Shown piece by piece: positions 1 to 7,628 of a DNA stretch of 25,444 nucleotides. The position numbers and the translations under genes are program-made. This DNA comes from a virus. Each line of letters opens with the position of its first letter. Position 1 is the first letter of the stretch. The stretch is taken from the IMG/VR virus record IMGVR_UViG_3300036859_000194, positions 1-25,444 of that record; one strand, written 5' to 3'. The notes under the pieces are model-generated. The model saw nothing but the letters and a program-made list of their open reading frames with translations, was not told where the DNA came from and searched no databases.

Positions 1-340
1 AGTCGCGGCAGACGCATTCCTGCACGAAGCCCGCGCGCTTGAGCATATCGTGCGCCTTGATGTTTTTGCGCTTGCAACGGGCAGTGATGCGCTTGGCGGC
101 CGACTGTCGAAAGACATAGTCCGCGACAGATGACAGAATTCCGCGCGTCAAGCGGCCCGACGCCGCCAATGCCATATCCATGTTGCCGCCCGGGGTGTAA
201 TCGAAAAACGCGAAGCCGACCGCAAGCCTGCCATCGTCGTCGATCCAGCCGAGCGCGGTATAGGGCGGGATTATCGTGGTGCCGATCCGACGCTCCACCC
301 ATCCCACCACCGTAACATCATGTCCGAGCAGCAGCCGCAT
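1..340 (-). CDS. GNAT-like N-acetyltransferase, C-terminus cut off by window edge
   Basis: The reading frame opens at the ATG at 338-340, directly against the TAG stop of the upstream hub gene, and runs off the left edge after 113 codons without a stop. The visible protein contains AFFDYTPGGNMDMALAASG, a basic stretch with YVFRQSAAKRITARCKRKN, then KAHDMLKRAGFVQE. The last segment resembles the C-terminal GNAT pattern in which a conserved Asn/Lys helix is followed by a 'GF' strand (compare the common 'N..s..ll.k.GF'). Phage-encoded GNAT-fold proteins of unknown substrate are common next to tail genes, so this reading fits the context. The acetyl-CoA loop is poorly conserved and the end is missing, so catalytic activity is not established. 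It is the last visible gene of the late operon. Confidence 0.6.
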   Translation of the reverse strand, partial: MRLLLGHDVTVVGWVERRIGTTIIPPYTALGWIDDDGRLAVGFAFFDYTPGGNMDMALAASGRLTRGILSSVADYVFRQSAAKRITARCKRKNIKAHDMLKRAGFVQECVCRD

Positions 341-2611
341 CTACAGCGCCCCCGTGCTGCGCTCCCACTTGATGTCGAAGCCGTTAATTTCCAATAGGAT
401 CAGCGCCGCCGGATTCTCCGGGTCGGGCGTGATCTTCATCCGCATGGCGACGCAGTAGCCGATGGCCGTCGCGCTCACCCAATCGGCCAGGCTGATCGTG
501 CCGCCTGACCACAGCGAGCCGTCATTCCAAAAGAACTGGTTCCAGCGCGCGCCCAACCCGACGAATGGCGACGCCAAGGTCTCCGGCGCGAAGTCCTGAT
601 AATCCGGGTTGAGCGTCAAGTCGGGGATGGCCGTGCCGTCCGAGCGCATCAGCGCCCGCATCAACGGGAAGCGCTTGGGCGAGCCGCGGTCGCCGAGATA
701 GTTGAACGCCGTCTTCATGTCAGCGACGATCAAGGTGCCGTTATCGGTCCCGCCGCGATCGGACAACATCACGATGCCGGTATTGCCGCCGAAATACAGA
801 TTGTCCATGAACAACTCCCAGCAGGAGCCGTTCATCCCGATATAGCGGCACCACGCCCCGGTGAGCGTGTTCATGACAAACTGGTATTGCTGCACATTCT
901 CCGTGATCGGCACGTTGAGATAGCTGGCCGTGCCCTTCGGATAGGTGATCAACTGCCAGCCGAAATTGTTCTGCGCGCTTTGCGCGGCCGCATTCATGGC
1001 CTTCTGAATGCGCGCGGTGATCGCCGATCGATTGACCGTCGAGCGGTCCATGCTGATGGCTTGCGACAGTGACACCACGCCATCGACGGTGATGACGGCC
1101 AGGTCGCCGCCGACCTTGGTCAGGCAGCGCCGGCCGATCGGGATGCCGATGTCGTAGACGCCCTTGAGAATCCACTCGTTGGCGTTCGCCGGATCGGTGC
1201 CGGCATAGACGATGACCTGACCGCGCGAGGTGATGAACACCGCAAAGTCGTCCGGCCCCCAGCCGGAGTCCATAGTCCAAGTGCCCATCGCCACCAGATG
1301 GCCGCCCTTGGTCATCAGCGGCCCGAGCGGGAATATCTGCGCGGCGCCGGCAATTGATGATGTCGGCAGATAGGCGGCATTGGTCGAATTGATCAGCACG
1401 AACCAGATGCGGTTCTTGTGCGCGTTGATGTGAATGGCCTGACTGGCCGTGATGCCGGTGATGACAGGCGTTGCCCAGACCGTGCCGTTGAAGTGCCGCG
1501 GATCATCGGCGCCATTGACGATGTAGAGAAAGCTGCCGCCGGGCGTGGTGAAGTTGATGTGCTGCCAGCGCGCGTTGGTCAGGCCGAGAACGGCCTCCAT
1601 CGCAGCGGCGGCTGTCACGTCGTATATTCGGGAGCCGCGCGCGGCGAACAGTCTCTGCACAGCGGCGGGGCCATGATAGGCCATCAGGCTTTCGATCGGG
1701 CCGGCTGGTGATGTCTCATAGGGTAGGTTGGATGGTATAGGGTCGCGCGCGATACCTACACTCAAACGCCATTCATCGATCCAGCCGCTCCACGTCTCAG
1801 TCGTAATTTCTCCGTTCCGTCCGACCGCCAATGCATTCGCGCTGTCATTCACGGTTCCGGTGATGGCGACGTCGCCGCCCTCCTGAACGCCGTCGATAAA
1901 CAGCCTCAGAATGTCACCGATGCGAACGAAAGCCAGATAATGCCAACCCGGATTGAGCGCATTGGTGAACTGAGTTGTACCTGTCACCGTGGAAAAGACG
2001 GCGCCGACCACCGCCGACGCAACCATGACATTGGATGAATTGCGGCGAATTATAAATGAGATCGTAGTCGCGGTGCCAAGCGAGTCGCACTGCGCTGCGA
2101 GTCTAGAGAACACGCCACCTGCTGCAGTGCAATTGAACCAGCAATCCGCCGTGAAGTCACTCGACCCGAGCGTGAAGTCTGCGCTGTCCGGCGTGCTCAC
2201 ATAATCGCCGGTGCCATCGCATGCCAGCGAGGTCGGGCCGAACTTGAATTGCGCGTTGTCGGTGTTGGCATTGCCGTTCGCTGTCCAGACGTGCGCCGAG
2301 CCGCCCACGTTGGTGTCCGTGATGACCGTCCCGGCATCGGCGCCGGTGAAGGGCAACAGCACCTTGGTGAAGGCATCGTTGCCGGCGACCGTGGTAGACG
2401 AGTGCTGGATATGGCCGCCGCGGAACCGCACAAACGCCGGCTCCGGAAACCAGTTGTCCAGGATGATCGCCATCGCTGGATCCATGTCCTCCAGCGGCGA
2501 GGCGGCATTCCATCCCTTGTAGGGCGGCGGGATCGTGCCGCCGCGCAGGATCGAGTTTTGGGCGCGCGCGACGGCGACGCGACGGGGACTTCGCTGCGCA
2601 TAGAGGGACAT
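341..2611 (-). CDS. P22 gp10-like tail hub / DNA-stabilization protein with LamG-like insertion
   Basis: 756 residues. The N-terminus has the typical 'ILDNWFPEPAFVRFRGG' segment (about residues 49-66) of podovirus proteins that sit below the connector. The C-terminal half from about residue 300 (GPIESLMAYHG, LFAARGSRIYDVT, then repeated beta strands ending in ILLEINGFDIKWE) looks like the beta-propeller type structural protein of that place. Between roughly residues 75 and 300 lies a domain with LamG/concanavalin-like features: CDGTGDYVSTPDSADFTLG, FTADCWF, WHYLAFVRIGDILRLFIDG and WSGWIDEWRLS. The start codon overlaps the stop of the adaptor gene as TAATG. Expected role: closing the portal vertex and binding tail fibre or needle. 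The family assignment is from recalled sequence style, not a search. The LamG part could bind a surface glycan. Confidence 0.7.
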   Translation of the reverse strand: MSLYAQRSPRRVAVARAQNSILRGGTIPPPYKGWNAASPLEDMDPAMAIILDNWFPEPAFVRFRGGHIQHSSTTVAGNDAFTKVLLPFTGADAGTVITDTNVGGSAHVWTANGNANTDNAQFKFGPTSLACDGTGDYVSTPDSADFTLGSSDFTADCWFNCTAAGGVFSRLAAQCDSLGTATTISFIIRRNSSNVMVASAVVGAVFSTVTGTTQFTNALNPGWHYLAFVRIGDILRLFIDGVQEGGDVAITGTVNDSANALAVGRNGEITTETWSGWIDEWRLSVGIARDPIPSNLPYETSPAGPIESLMAYHGPAAVQRLFAARGSRIYDVTAAAAMEAVLGLTNARWQHINFTTPGGSFLYIVNGADDPRHFNGTVWATPVITGITASQAIHINAHKNRIWFVLINSTNAAYLPTSSIAGAAQIFPLGPLMTKGGHLVAMGTWTMDSGWGPDDFAVFITSRGQVIVYAGTDPANANEWILKGVYDIGIPIGRRCLTKVGGDLAVITVDGVVSLSQAISMDRSTVNRSAITARIQKAMNAAAQSAQNNFGWQLITYPKGTASYLNVPITENVQQYQFVMNTLTGAWCRYIGMNGSCWELFMDNLYFGGNTGIVMLSDRGGTDNGTLIVADMKTAFNYLGDRGSPKRFPLMRALMRSDGTAIPDLTLNPDYQDFAPETLASPFVGLGARWNQFFWNDGSLWSGGTISLADWVSATAIGYCVAMRMKITPDPENPAALILLEINGFDIKWERSTGAL

Positions 2612-3549
2612 TATGGGTTACCCGGTCCCGGAAAGCTGCCGTTTTGAATTTGTGATGGACTGATCAGATAGCCGGGCTGCTGCGCATTGAGGCGAAGAGT
2701 GCTCTTGCCGCCGTTCCTTGATTTTTCGATTTCCAGCCGATCATCATATTCAGCTTTCAATTCGGCATAGGCAAAGCCCTTGATCGCCCAGAACTGATAT
2801 TTGATTCCCTTCTGCAACAAGCCATCCGGGAACGTCGGCACATCGGTGTCGGCCGTCAGGCTTGACGCGAAGGTGCCATCCTGCTTGAGCACCCATTTAT
2901 TGGTGATGTACTCCCACACCAAGGTGCCGGGGCTATCACCCGACGCCGACGGCGGCGGGAAGATGCGAAACACTGTCGGTTCACGGCCGACCTGGCGCCA
3001 ATGCTGGCGTGGCCCTACGGTGACGATGCCGCTGCGCATCCATTCATCGAACTGCGGCGACGTCGGCCCGATCATCGCCCACTGGAATCTGCGATCCCAC
3101 ATCGTCTGATCGATGTAGCGATCGAAGTCAGCCGGAATGTCATAGGTATCGCGCGTGAACGTCAGTGGATTGCCGATCTGCGTCACGTCTGCGGTTTCGG
3201 TCAGCGTGACCTGCGTCGCGCTGTCGATCGTGGCGCCGCGGCAGGCAATTTGCATGCCAGCGCCGGACACGGAGAAGGCATTCGATCGAGGCAGCAGCGG
3301 CGCGGTGTTGATGTTGGTGACGATGCGCGAGCCCTGCACGGTGTCGCCGGTCAACACCAGCGGCATACCAAACTCGATGATGAACTCGGTCTGTAGTCCG
3401 GTCCAATCGACATCCTTCATAAGTTGCTGGCCGATGTTATTGGCCAGCGCAGCAAACTGCCGCGTCGTCGCATCGTTCGCAGTGACCGACACGGGACGCG
3501 GCAGGCCGAGTTCGTCGGCAACTTGCTGGAGGATGGCGAGGAATTGCAT
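2611..3549 (-). CDS. Head-to-tail adaptor (P22 gp4 / tail tubular A-like)
   Basis: 312 residues. I chose the ATG at 3547-3549, which overlaps the TAA of the preceding gene as TAATG, instead of an upstream start that would add 21 residues inside that gene. The N-terminus (MQFLAILQQVADELGLPRPV, then RQFAALANNIGQQLMKDVDW) follows the pattern of phage adaptor proteins that bind under the portal: a helical start, 'LGLP.P', then 'L..lanE.g..L....W'. The middle FDRYIDQTMWDRRFQWAMIG and FRIFPPP segments are also usual in this group. The C-terminal third has an aromatic-rich strand region and a helix (FAYAELKAEYDDRLEIEKSR). Its position just before the hub protein fits. No Shine-Dalgarno is seen, so translation probably depends on coupling to the upstream gene. 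The exact family name is uncertain. Confidence 0.72.
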   Translation of the reverse strand: MQFLAILQQVADELGLPRPVSVTANDATTRQFAALANNIGQQLMKDVDWTGLQTEFIIEFGMPLVLTGDTVQGSRIVTNINTAPLLPRSNAFSVSGAGMQIACRGATIDSATQVTLTETADVTQIGNPLTFTRDTYDIPADFDRYIDQTMWDRRFQWAMIGPTSPQFDEWMRSGIVTVGPRQHWRQVGREPTVFRIFPPPSASGDSPGTLVWEYITNKWVLKQDGTFASSLTADTDVPTFPDGLLQKGIKYQFWAIKGFAYAELKAEYDDRLEIEKSRNGGKSTLRLNAQQPGYLISPSQIQNGSFPGPGNP

Positions 3550-3944
3550 TATGTCACGATCGGTGCGCTGAAGGACACACGCCAGGATGTTGCCGATACT
3601 TTCACGGCACAAATCGATGCATTAGCGGCGAATGACGACGTGGCGTCATCTGCGACGAGCTGGTTTAGTGTGCCGCCGGTTTGCGGAAACACAAGCCCGG
3701 CATTCGCGCCGGACGTATTGTAGATTTCAATCACATCGCCCAAATCCGCATCGGCCGGCAATGTGACCGCACCATTCACGCCGTTCACGTTTGCAAGCAC
3801 AATTTTATTTCCTGCCCCCCTGAGTAGACCGCCGGCACTGTTCTGCGTCGCCGCCGACGTCGTCACGTTGACAATGGTCGTGCCGGTGCGCTTCGCAAGT
3901 TCGGCGGGCTCACCAAGTCCCATCAGTGCTTCTGCGGTTGCCAT
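3549..3944 (-). CDS. Small beta-rich virion protein, unknown
   Basis: 131 residues, not recognised as a named family. The body is rich in Thr, Ala, Val and Gly and reads like a row of beta strands: TTIVNVTTSAATQNSAGG, AVTLPADADLGDVIEIYN, then KVSATSWRVSFSAP at the end. The 'TLP.....G....v.N' and closing 'W.v' pattern is seen in small phage decoration or fibre-base proteins, so a virion surface role is a reasonable guess only. Start and stop are both TAATG overlaps with the neighbours (3944 and 3549), which places it within the coupled block that runs from the capsid to the hub genes. Confidence 0.6.
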   Translation of the reverse strand: MATAEALMGLGEPAELAKRTGTTIVNVTTSAATQNSAGGLLRGAGNKIVLANVNGVNGAVTLPADADLGDVIEIYNTSGANAGLVFPQTGGTLNQLVADDATSSFAANASICAVKVSATSWRVSFSAPIVT

Positions 3945-4696
3945 TACGTGGCCTCCTCTGTGCTGGTTTGCGATTTGCGAATAGGCGGGCGCCCGCGACG
4001 TTTGACGGGTGCGGGATCGGCCGCCTTCTCGACCTTGGCGGCAAGCGCCGCGATCTGCGCAGCCATCTGTGCCAGCAAGTCAGATGGCGGCTGGGCTACA
4101 GGCGGGGCGGCAAATGGTGTTGGCCCGAGAACGCCCATCGACGGATCGGTTCGCATTCTCGCTTCGTATTCGTTCAATTTCATCTGCATGGCGACGATCT
4201 GCGCCTCTTGCTTCGCGATCGTGGCCTCAAGCATCTCCTGCGATTTCTTGAGCGCATGATAGTCATGCGTCTTCGCGGCCGTTTTCAAAAACTCGATGGC
4301 CTTCTTCTGCCATTCGTCGGCGCCGAGGCCGATGTTCTGCTTGGCGGTATCGGACAATTCCGCAAGCTGTTCGACCGTCCTGACATTGGCAAATTCCAGT
4401 GCCGCGACACGCTCCGGATATTGCGGGAACAGGATCGCCAGCGGCATTCCAGTTGGCGTCGGCGCGCGCTTCAGTCGGTAATTTTCCCATTCCGTTGGGA
4501 ACCTGTTTTTATACTCCTGAGTGGCGGGGAAGATCGGGATTCCTTCTTTCTCACCCGGCGTTTCGATGCGAACGTAGTCCGCAGCTTCGAAGACCGGATA
4601 TCCAACGGCTTCCGACTTCACGGGATTGGGCACATCGCGCGCAAAGAACGTCACGTTCTGCTTGTGCGGCGACATGGCGTTTGTCTGACCGTCCAT
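3944..4696 (-). CDS. Unknown virion-block protein with helical middle and basic AT-hook-like tail
   Basis: 250 residues. The start at 4694-4696 is set by a strong Shine-Dalgarno (AAAGGAGA, about 7 nt upstream). A longer in-frame reading would begin within the untranslated spacer. The N-terminal 90 residues are mixed (NVTFFARDVPNPV, FEAADYVRIETPGEKEG). Residues about 100-180 look helical and coiled coil-like (KKAIEFLKTAAK, ALKKSQEMLEATIAKQEAQIVAMQMKLNEYEARM). Ala/Pro-rich linkers and another helix (LLAQMAAQIAALAAKVEKA) follow. The C-terminus has KRRGRPPIRKS, which matches the minor-groove 'RGRP' AT-hook motif. It lies between the capsid region and the connector genes. The function is not recognised. 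A DNA-contacting head protein is possible because of the RGRP tail, but this is inference. Confidence 0.65.
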   Translation of the reverse strand: MDGQTNAMSPHKQNVTFFARDVPNPVKSEAVGYPVFEAADYVRIETPGEKEGIPIFPATQEYKNRFPTEWENYRLKRAPTPTGMPLAILFPQYPERVAALEFANVRTVEQLAELSDTAKQNIGLGADEWQKKAIEFLKTAAKTHDYHALKKSQEMLEATIAKQEAQIVAMQMKLNEYEARMRTDPSMGVLGPTPFAAPPVAQPPSDLLAQMAAQIAALAAKVEKAADPAPVKRRGRPPIRKSQTSTEEAT

Positions 4697-4751
4697 GATG
4701 TCTCCTTTTGAATGAAGAGGAAGGGGCAGCCTGGGAGCCGCCCCCTCCAAG

Positions 4752-5075
4752 TTAGTCGAGCGGATTGGCAACCTTGCGAACCCAGCCCACCTCGCCAGTT
4801 AGAAACGAGGTATCGGCAGCCCAAGCAGTGTCGCCAGCGCCACCGCTCGCGGCTGTAATATGAAAGAAGGTGGGGCCAGGAGTCGTCGTATTGACTATCA
4901 GCACGACATTGGGTGCCGTGACCGGGACATCGGCCTGGACATAAATCCAAGTGTCGTTCTCGTTGCCGATGGTCGGGGTGCCAAGTGTAAACCCCCTAGG
5001 ACGCTCCAGGCTTGGCACATATCGCTCTTTGAAGTTGATGCCCTCAAGAGGTATTGCAGTGATCGTAGAAGCCAT
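4752..5075 (-). CDS. Small capsid-associated protein, unknown (possible decoration protein)
   Basis: 107 residues beginning MASTITAIPLEGINFKERYV. An excellent AAGGAGG sequence lies just upstream of the ATG and overlaps the end of the capsid gene. The protein is beta-rich, with segments such as TWIYVQADVPVTAPNVVLIV and TFFHITAASGG and a tail WVRKVANPLD. Being immediately downstream of the coat gene with a strong ribosome site suggests a protein made in high amounts, and head decoration proteins occupy this slot in many phages. No residue signature confirms that. About 55 nt separate its stop from the next gene's start, long enough only for the next ribosome site. Confidence 0.65.
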   Translation of the reverse strand: MASTITAIPLEGINFKERYVPSLERPRGFTLGTPTIGNENDTWIYVQADVPVTAPNVVLIVNTTTPGPTFFHITAASGGAGDTAWAADTSFLTGEVGWVRKVANPLD

Positions 5076-5087
5076 GACCTTTCCTCC

Positions 5088-6104
5088 TTACGTGTTGGTC
5101 AGGACGCCCTGAAACAGGGCGCCGCGAAGAGTCATGTTTCCAGCCCAAGCCTGGATGCGAACCATGGCATCCTGGTTTACGCTGAAACGGTCGGGGTTGA
5201 GCGGCTCGATGTTACGATCGTGATGCGGGCGCCAACTGATGAATCGCGAATTCAGGAACCACATCGTTGACGCGGGAACGCCGCCAATCGGAACGCCAGA
5301 AGACGCCGCCTGTCCCGCGGTGCCCTGGAACGCGCCGTCCAGCACGACATCCGTGTCCATGAACTTGAGGTTCATGAAACCGGCCTTGCCGACATCACTG
5401 TCGGTGTTGGTGATGCGCTGGATCGCGTGCAGGGACTGGTTGTAAACGGTCCAGCCATTGTTGTCGGTCACGATCAGGTCCGGCCGATCGTTACCGCGCA
5501 CGCAGCGCACGTAGAGCTGCGTCATGTACTGGTAGACGTTGGCCGGGCTGAGCGCCGCGCCGCCGTCCGTGACCGCCCGGAACCGCTGGTTGCGCCAGAA
5601 GTCCCACGCCGCGCGATCGATGCCGCCGTAGGTGCCGATGGTCGGATCGAACGGCACCGCCGCCTGCAATCCGCCGATCTGGTTCGGCAACGTGCCGTCC
5701 GAGTAGACGTCGAAGGACAGGCCGTTCTTGAAGTCCTCCTCGGCCCGTTCCATGCGGGAATCGAGCAGGGCAATCGACTGCTCCCGTCCGGAGTTCTGCA
5801 ACTCCTCCAGACCGGAGATGCTGACGCTGACCGCCGCTTGCCGGATCGGATATTCCGCCGACGTGAAGCTGGTCGAAGGCGCGATGTTGATGACCTGGTA
5901 TCCGGAATACCGAGTGTAGGTCGAGTTGCCCTGGTAGGCGATTTCCTCCAGGATGGTTCGGCCGGCGGTGATGAAGTCGCGAAAGCGGCCACGAGAGTTG
6001 AGGCGAGTGAGCAGTGCGTTATTCCGGGTCACGGAATCCGCAAGCTCCCGCCTCCGACTGCGAAGCGACACGGTGGCCACTTCGCTGAGGTTGGGGTCGG
6101 CCAT
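5088..6104 (-). CDS. Major capsid (coat) protein
   Basis: 338 residues. The start is supported by TAGGAGA about 8 nt upstream of the ATG. The N-terminal helix is charged (SLRSRRRELADSVTRNNALLTRLNSRG), followed by FRDFITAGRTILEEIAYQGN and YSGYQVINIAPSTSFTSAEYPI. The middle and end carry typical coat-protein text: LIVTDNNGWTVYNQSLHAIQRI, MNLKFMDTDVVLDGAF, TMWFLNSRFISWRPHHD and MVRIQAWAGNMTLRGALFQGVL. That last pattern is the usual end of HK97-fold capsid proteins, where a P-domain strand and 'N....g..q.v' close the protein. Its place directly after the scaffold gene and the strong ribosome sites fit a highly expressed shell protein. The HK97 fold is inferred, as for nearly all tailed phages. 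Confidence 0.85.
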   Translation of the reverse strand: MADPNLSEVATVSLRSRRRELADSVTRNNALLTRLNSRGRFRDFITAGRTILEEIAYQGNSTYTRYSGYQVINIAPSTSFTSAEYPIRQAAVSVSISGLEELQNSGREQSIALLDSRMERAEEDFKNGLSFDVYSDGTLPNQIGGLQAAVPFDPTIGTYGGIDRAAWDFWRNQRFRAVTDGGAALSPANVYQYMTQLYVRCVRGNDRPDLIVTDNNGWTVYNQSLHAIQRITNTDSDVGKAGFMNLKFMDTDVVLDGAFQGTAGQAASSGVPIGGVPASTMWFLNSRFISWRPHHDRNIEPLNPDRFSVNQDAMVRIQAWAGNMTLRGALFQGVLTNT

Positions 6105-6113
6105 CTAAGTCTC

Positions 6114-7340
6114 CTAAAGTCGGTTTGCGACCTCATCGTAGGCCGCCGCTATAGCTGCCTGCCGCGAGCCGTACGAGCTGTTTGCAACAGGCACACCTTG
6201 CGGAGCGCCCTTGATGGAAACGGCCGCACGTCTCGCAGCGTCGGTTTTTGCCTGCTGCTGCTCCTGGGCCTTCGCGGCTCGCTCGTTGATGAGATGCTCG
6301 CGAATTTCCGGGTTCTGCCAGCAGGCGATGTCGTAGGCTTTCGCCAGATCGGCCGCGGGATCGCCCGTGCGCTTGACTACGCCGCTTTCGAGGAGATCGC
6401 CGATCGTCTCCTCGACGTTGTCGTAGTACTTGTGCTCGGGCTTGGACCGAAACGTCTCGATGACACTGCTGGCACCCCGCATGCGCTGGCTTCGGTCGGC
6501 CTCAGCACGTTGGGAGAGCGTGGTCTTGAGCGTGGCGATCTCCTGCTGCAGCGGGCTCAGCACGGGGCCGAGCAGTTGCAGCAGGGCATTGGGGTCGGCG
6601 CCGGCATTGGTATCTGCCGGTGACCCGCCGAAACCATTGGTATTGGTCGGCGCGGAAAGCTGGAGGCCAAGTCGCTGCGCAAGCTGTTGCGTGACCTGCA
6701 TGGCCTCGTGATGGGTAAGCTTTGCATTGCCCATGATGTGGAGCAAGCCGCCCACCATGTCGCGATTGATCATGTCCTCGATGCCGGTGTAGGCGGCGAG
6801 CGCCGCCGACAACGTGGTGCCGGACTGTGTGGCGCGCTCAGCAAACGGCTTGAGCCCATCGAGCATCTTGAAGCCGTTCTCGATATTCCGTTCCTTCGTT
6901 TCAATATCCTGCTTGATGGAAGTCCATTGCTCTTCCGTTGGGACTTTTGAGTCCCATGCAGCCTTTGACTTGATCGAAAATGCGCGCGGTGGGGAGACCT
7001 GCGCCGACTTCTCCTGAGGAACCGGCGCAGGTTGCACGGTAGTTTGTGGCCTCACCTCGCTTTCCGGCTTGGGTTGGCTGACGGTCCCCTCTGCGACAGG
7101 TTTCTTCGGCAGCACGCGACCGCGCTCGTCGCGCTCGCGGTCGGCGAGCTTGCCGGGCTTGGGTTGCTCGTCACCCTCTGGTTTTGACTCGGCCTGCTTG
7201 GCCACTTGGTCATAGGCCGCTGCGATCGTCTCGCTGCGGCTTTTCGGCTGGTCTACGACCGTATCCACCTGCTTGTCGGACAAGGTTGCTTCATCAGCCG
7301 CCGTGGTATCCAACGGGAGCACAAGATCGTCATCGTTCAT
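6114..7340 (-). CDS. Capsid scaffolding protein
   Basis: 408 residues, acidic at the start (MNDDDLVLPLDTTAADEATL), followed by a charged, proline-rich disordered stretch to about residue 130. A helical middle contains SIKQDIETKERNIENGFKMLDG, and a Gln-rich coiled-coil region (LLGPVLSPLQQEIATLKTTLSQRAEADRSQRM) sits near residue 270. The C-terminus is helical. Length, composition and position between portal and coat are those of a scaffold that co-assembles with the coat and leaves the head. An unusual point is that nearly the same motif, SR..(T/A)IAAAYD(Q/E)VA, occurs near the N-terminus (about residues 34-47) and at the very C-terminus (about 392-405). P22-type scaffolds bind coat with the C-terminus. 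AAGG lies about 10 nt before the ATG. Confidence 0.78.
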   Translation of the reverse strand: MNDDDLVLPLDTTAADEATLSDKQVDTVVDQPKSRSETIAAAYDQVAKQAESKPEGDEQPKPGKLADRERDERGRVLPKKPVAEGTVSQPKPESEVRPQTTVQPAPVPQEKSAQVSPPRAFSIKSKAAWDSKVPTEEQWTSIKQDIETKERNIENGFKMLDGLKPFAERATQSGTTLSAALAAYTGIEDMINRDMVGGLLHIMGNAKLTHHEAMQVTQQLAQRLGLQLSAPTNTNGFGGSPADTNAGADPNALLQLLGPVLSPLQQEIATLKTTLSQRAEADRSQRMRGASSVIETFRSKPEHKYYDNVEETIGDLLESGVVKRTGDPAADLAKAYDIACWQNPEIREHLINERAAKAQEQQQAKTDAARRAAVSIKGAPQGVPVANSSYGSRQAAIAAAYDEVANRL

Positions 7341-7346
7341 TGGATT

Positions 7347-7628
7347 TTACCTTCTGCTCAGCTCATCCCATGCACGCCCGATGTCGGGCGCAACCGGGCT
7401 ATTCTTGATCGGCTTTCGCGGTGCGAACGTATCGTTGCCGACCTCGATGCAGCCATGCGCGCGCGTGACCTTGCGGAACTCGGACTTGCTGTCCATCAGC
7501 GCGCCCGTGATCGGATGGCGCATCGCTGGCATCACGTCGCCAATGACATGCACGCGCGGGTCGGCGCTGAGCGGCGCGGCGAGATGTTTTTCGACAAGAC
7601 GGCCATCGCGCATGACGTAGGTGGTCAC
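7347..7628 (-). CDS. Conserved small phage protein between portal and scaffold, unknown
   Basis: 93 residues. The start is a GTG at 7626-7628 that overlaps the portal stop as GTGA, so translation is coupled. The protein begins with TTYVMRDGRLVEKHLAAPL and continues with VIGDVMPAMRHPITGALMDSKSEFRKVTRAHGCIEVGND, ending in IGRAWDELSRR. This pattern ('MRDGkLveK', 'MRHP.tG...dSKs.FR..T...Gc.EvGN') is familiar from small proteins next to portal genes in many podovirus and siphovirus genomes. No function is known to me. The conserved place suggests an assembly role, perhaps in the scaffold/portal step, which is inference. There are only two Met codons near the start, both well inside the reading frame. 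Confidence 0.75.
   Translation of the reverse strand: MTTYVMRDGRLVEKHLAAPLSADPRVHVIGDVMPAMRHPITGALMDSKSEFRKVTRAHGCIEVGNDTFAPRKPIKNSPVAPDIGRAWDELSRR

Noticed and set aside
5427-6623. Plus-strand frame of about 400 codons opposite capsid and scaffold
   Set aside because: Spans two real genes in antisense, Arg/Val/Asp-rich shadow composition.
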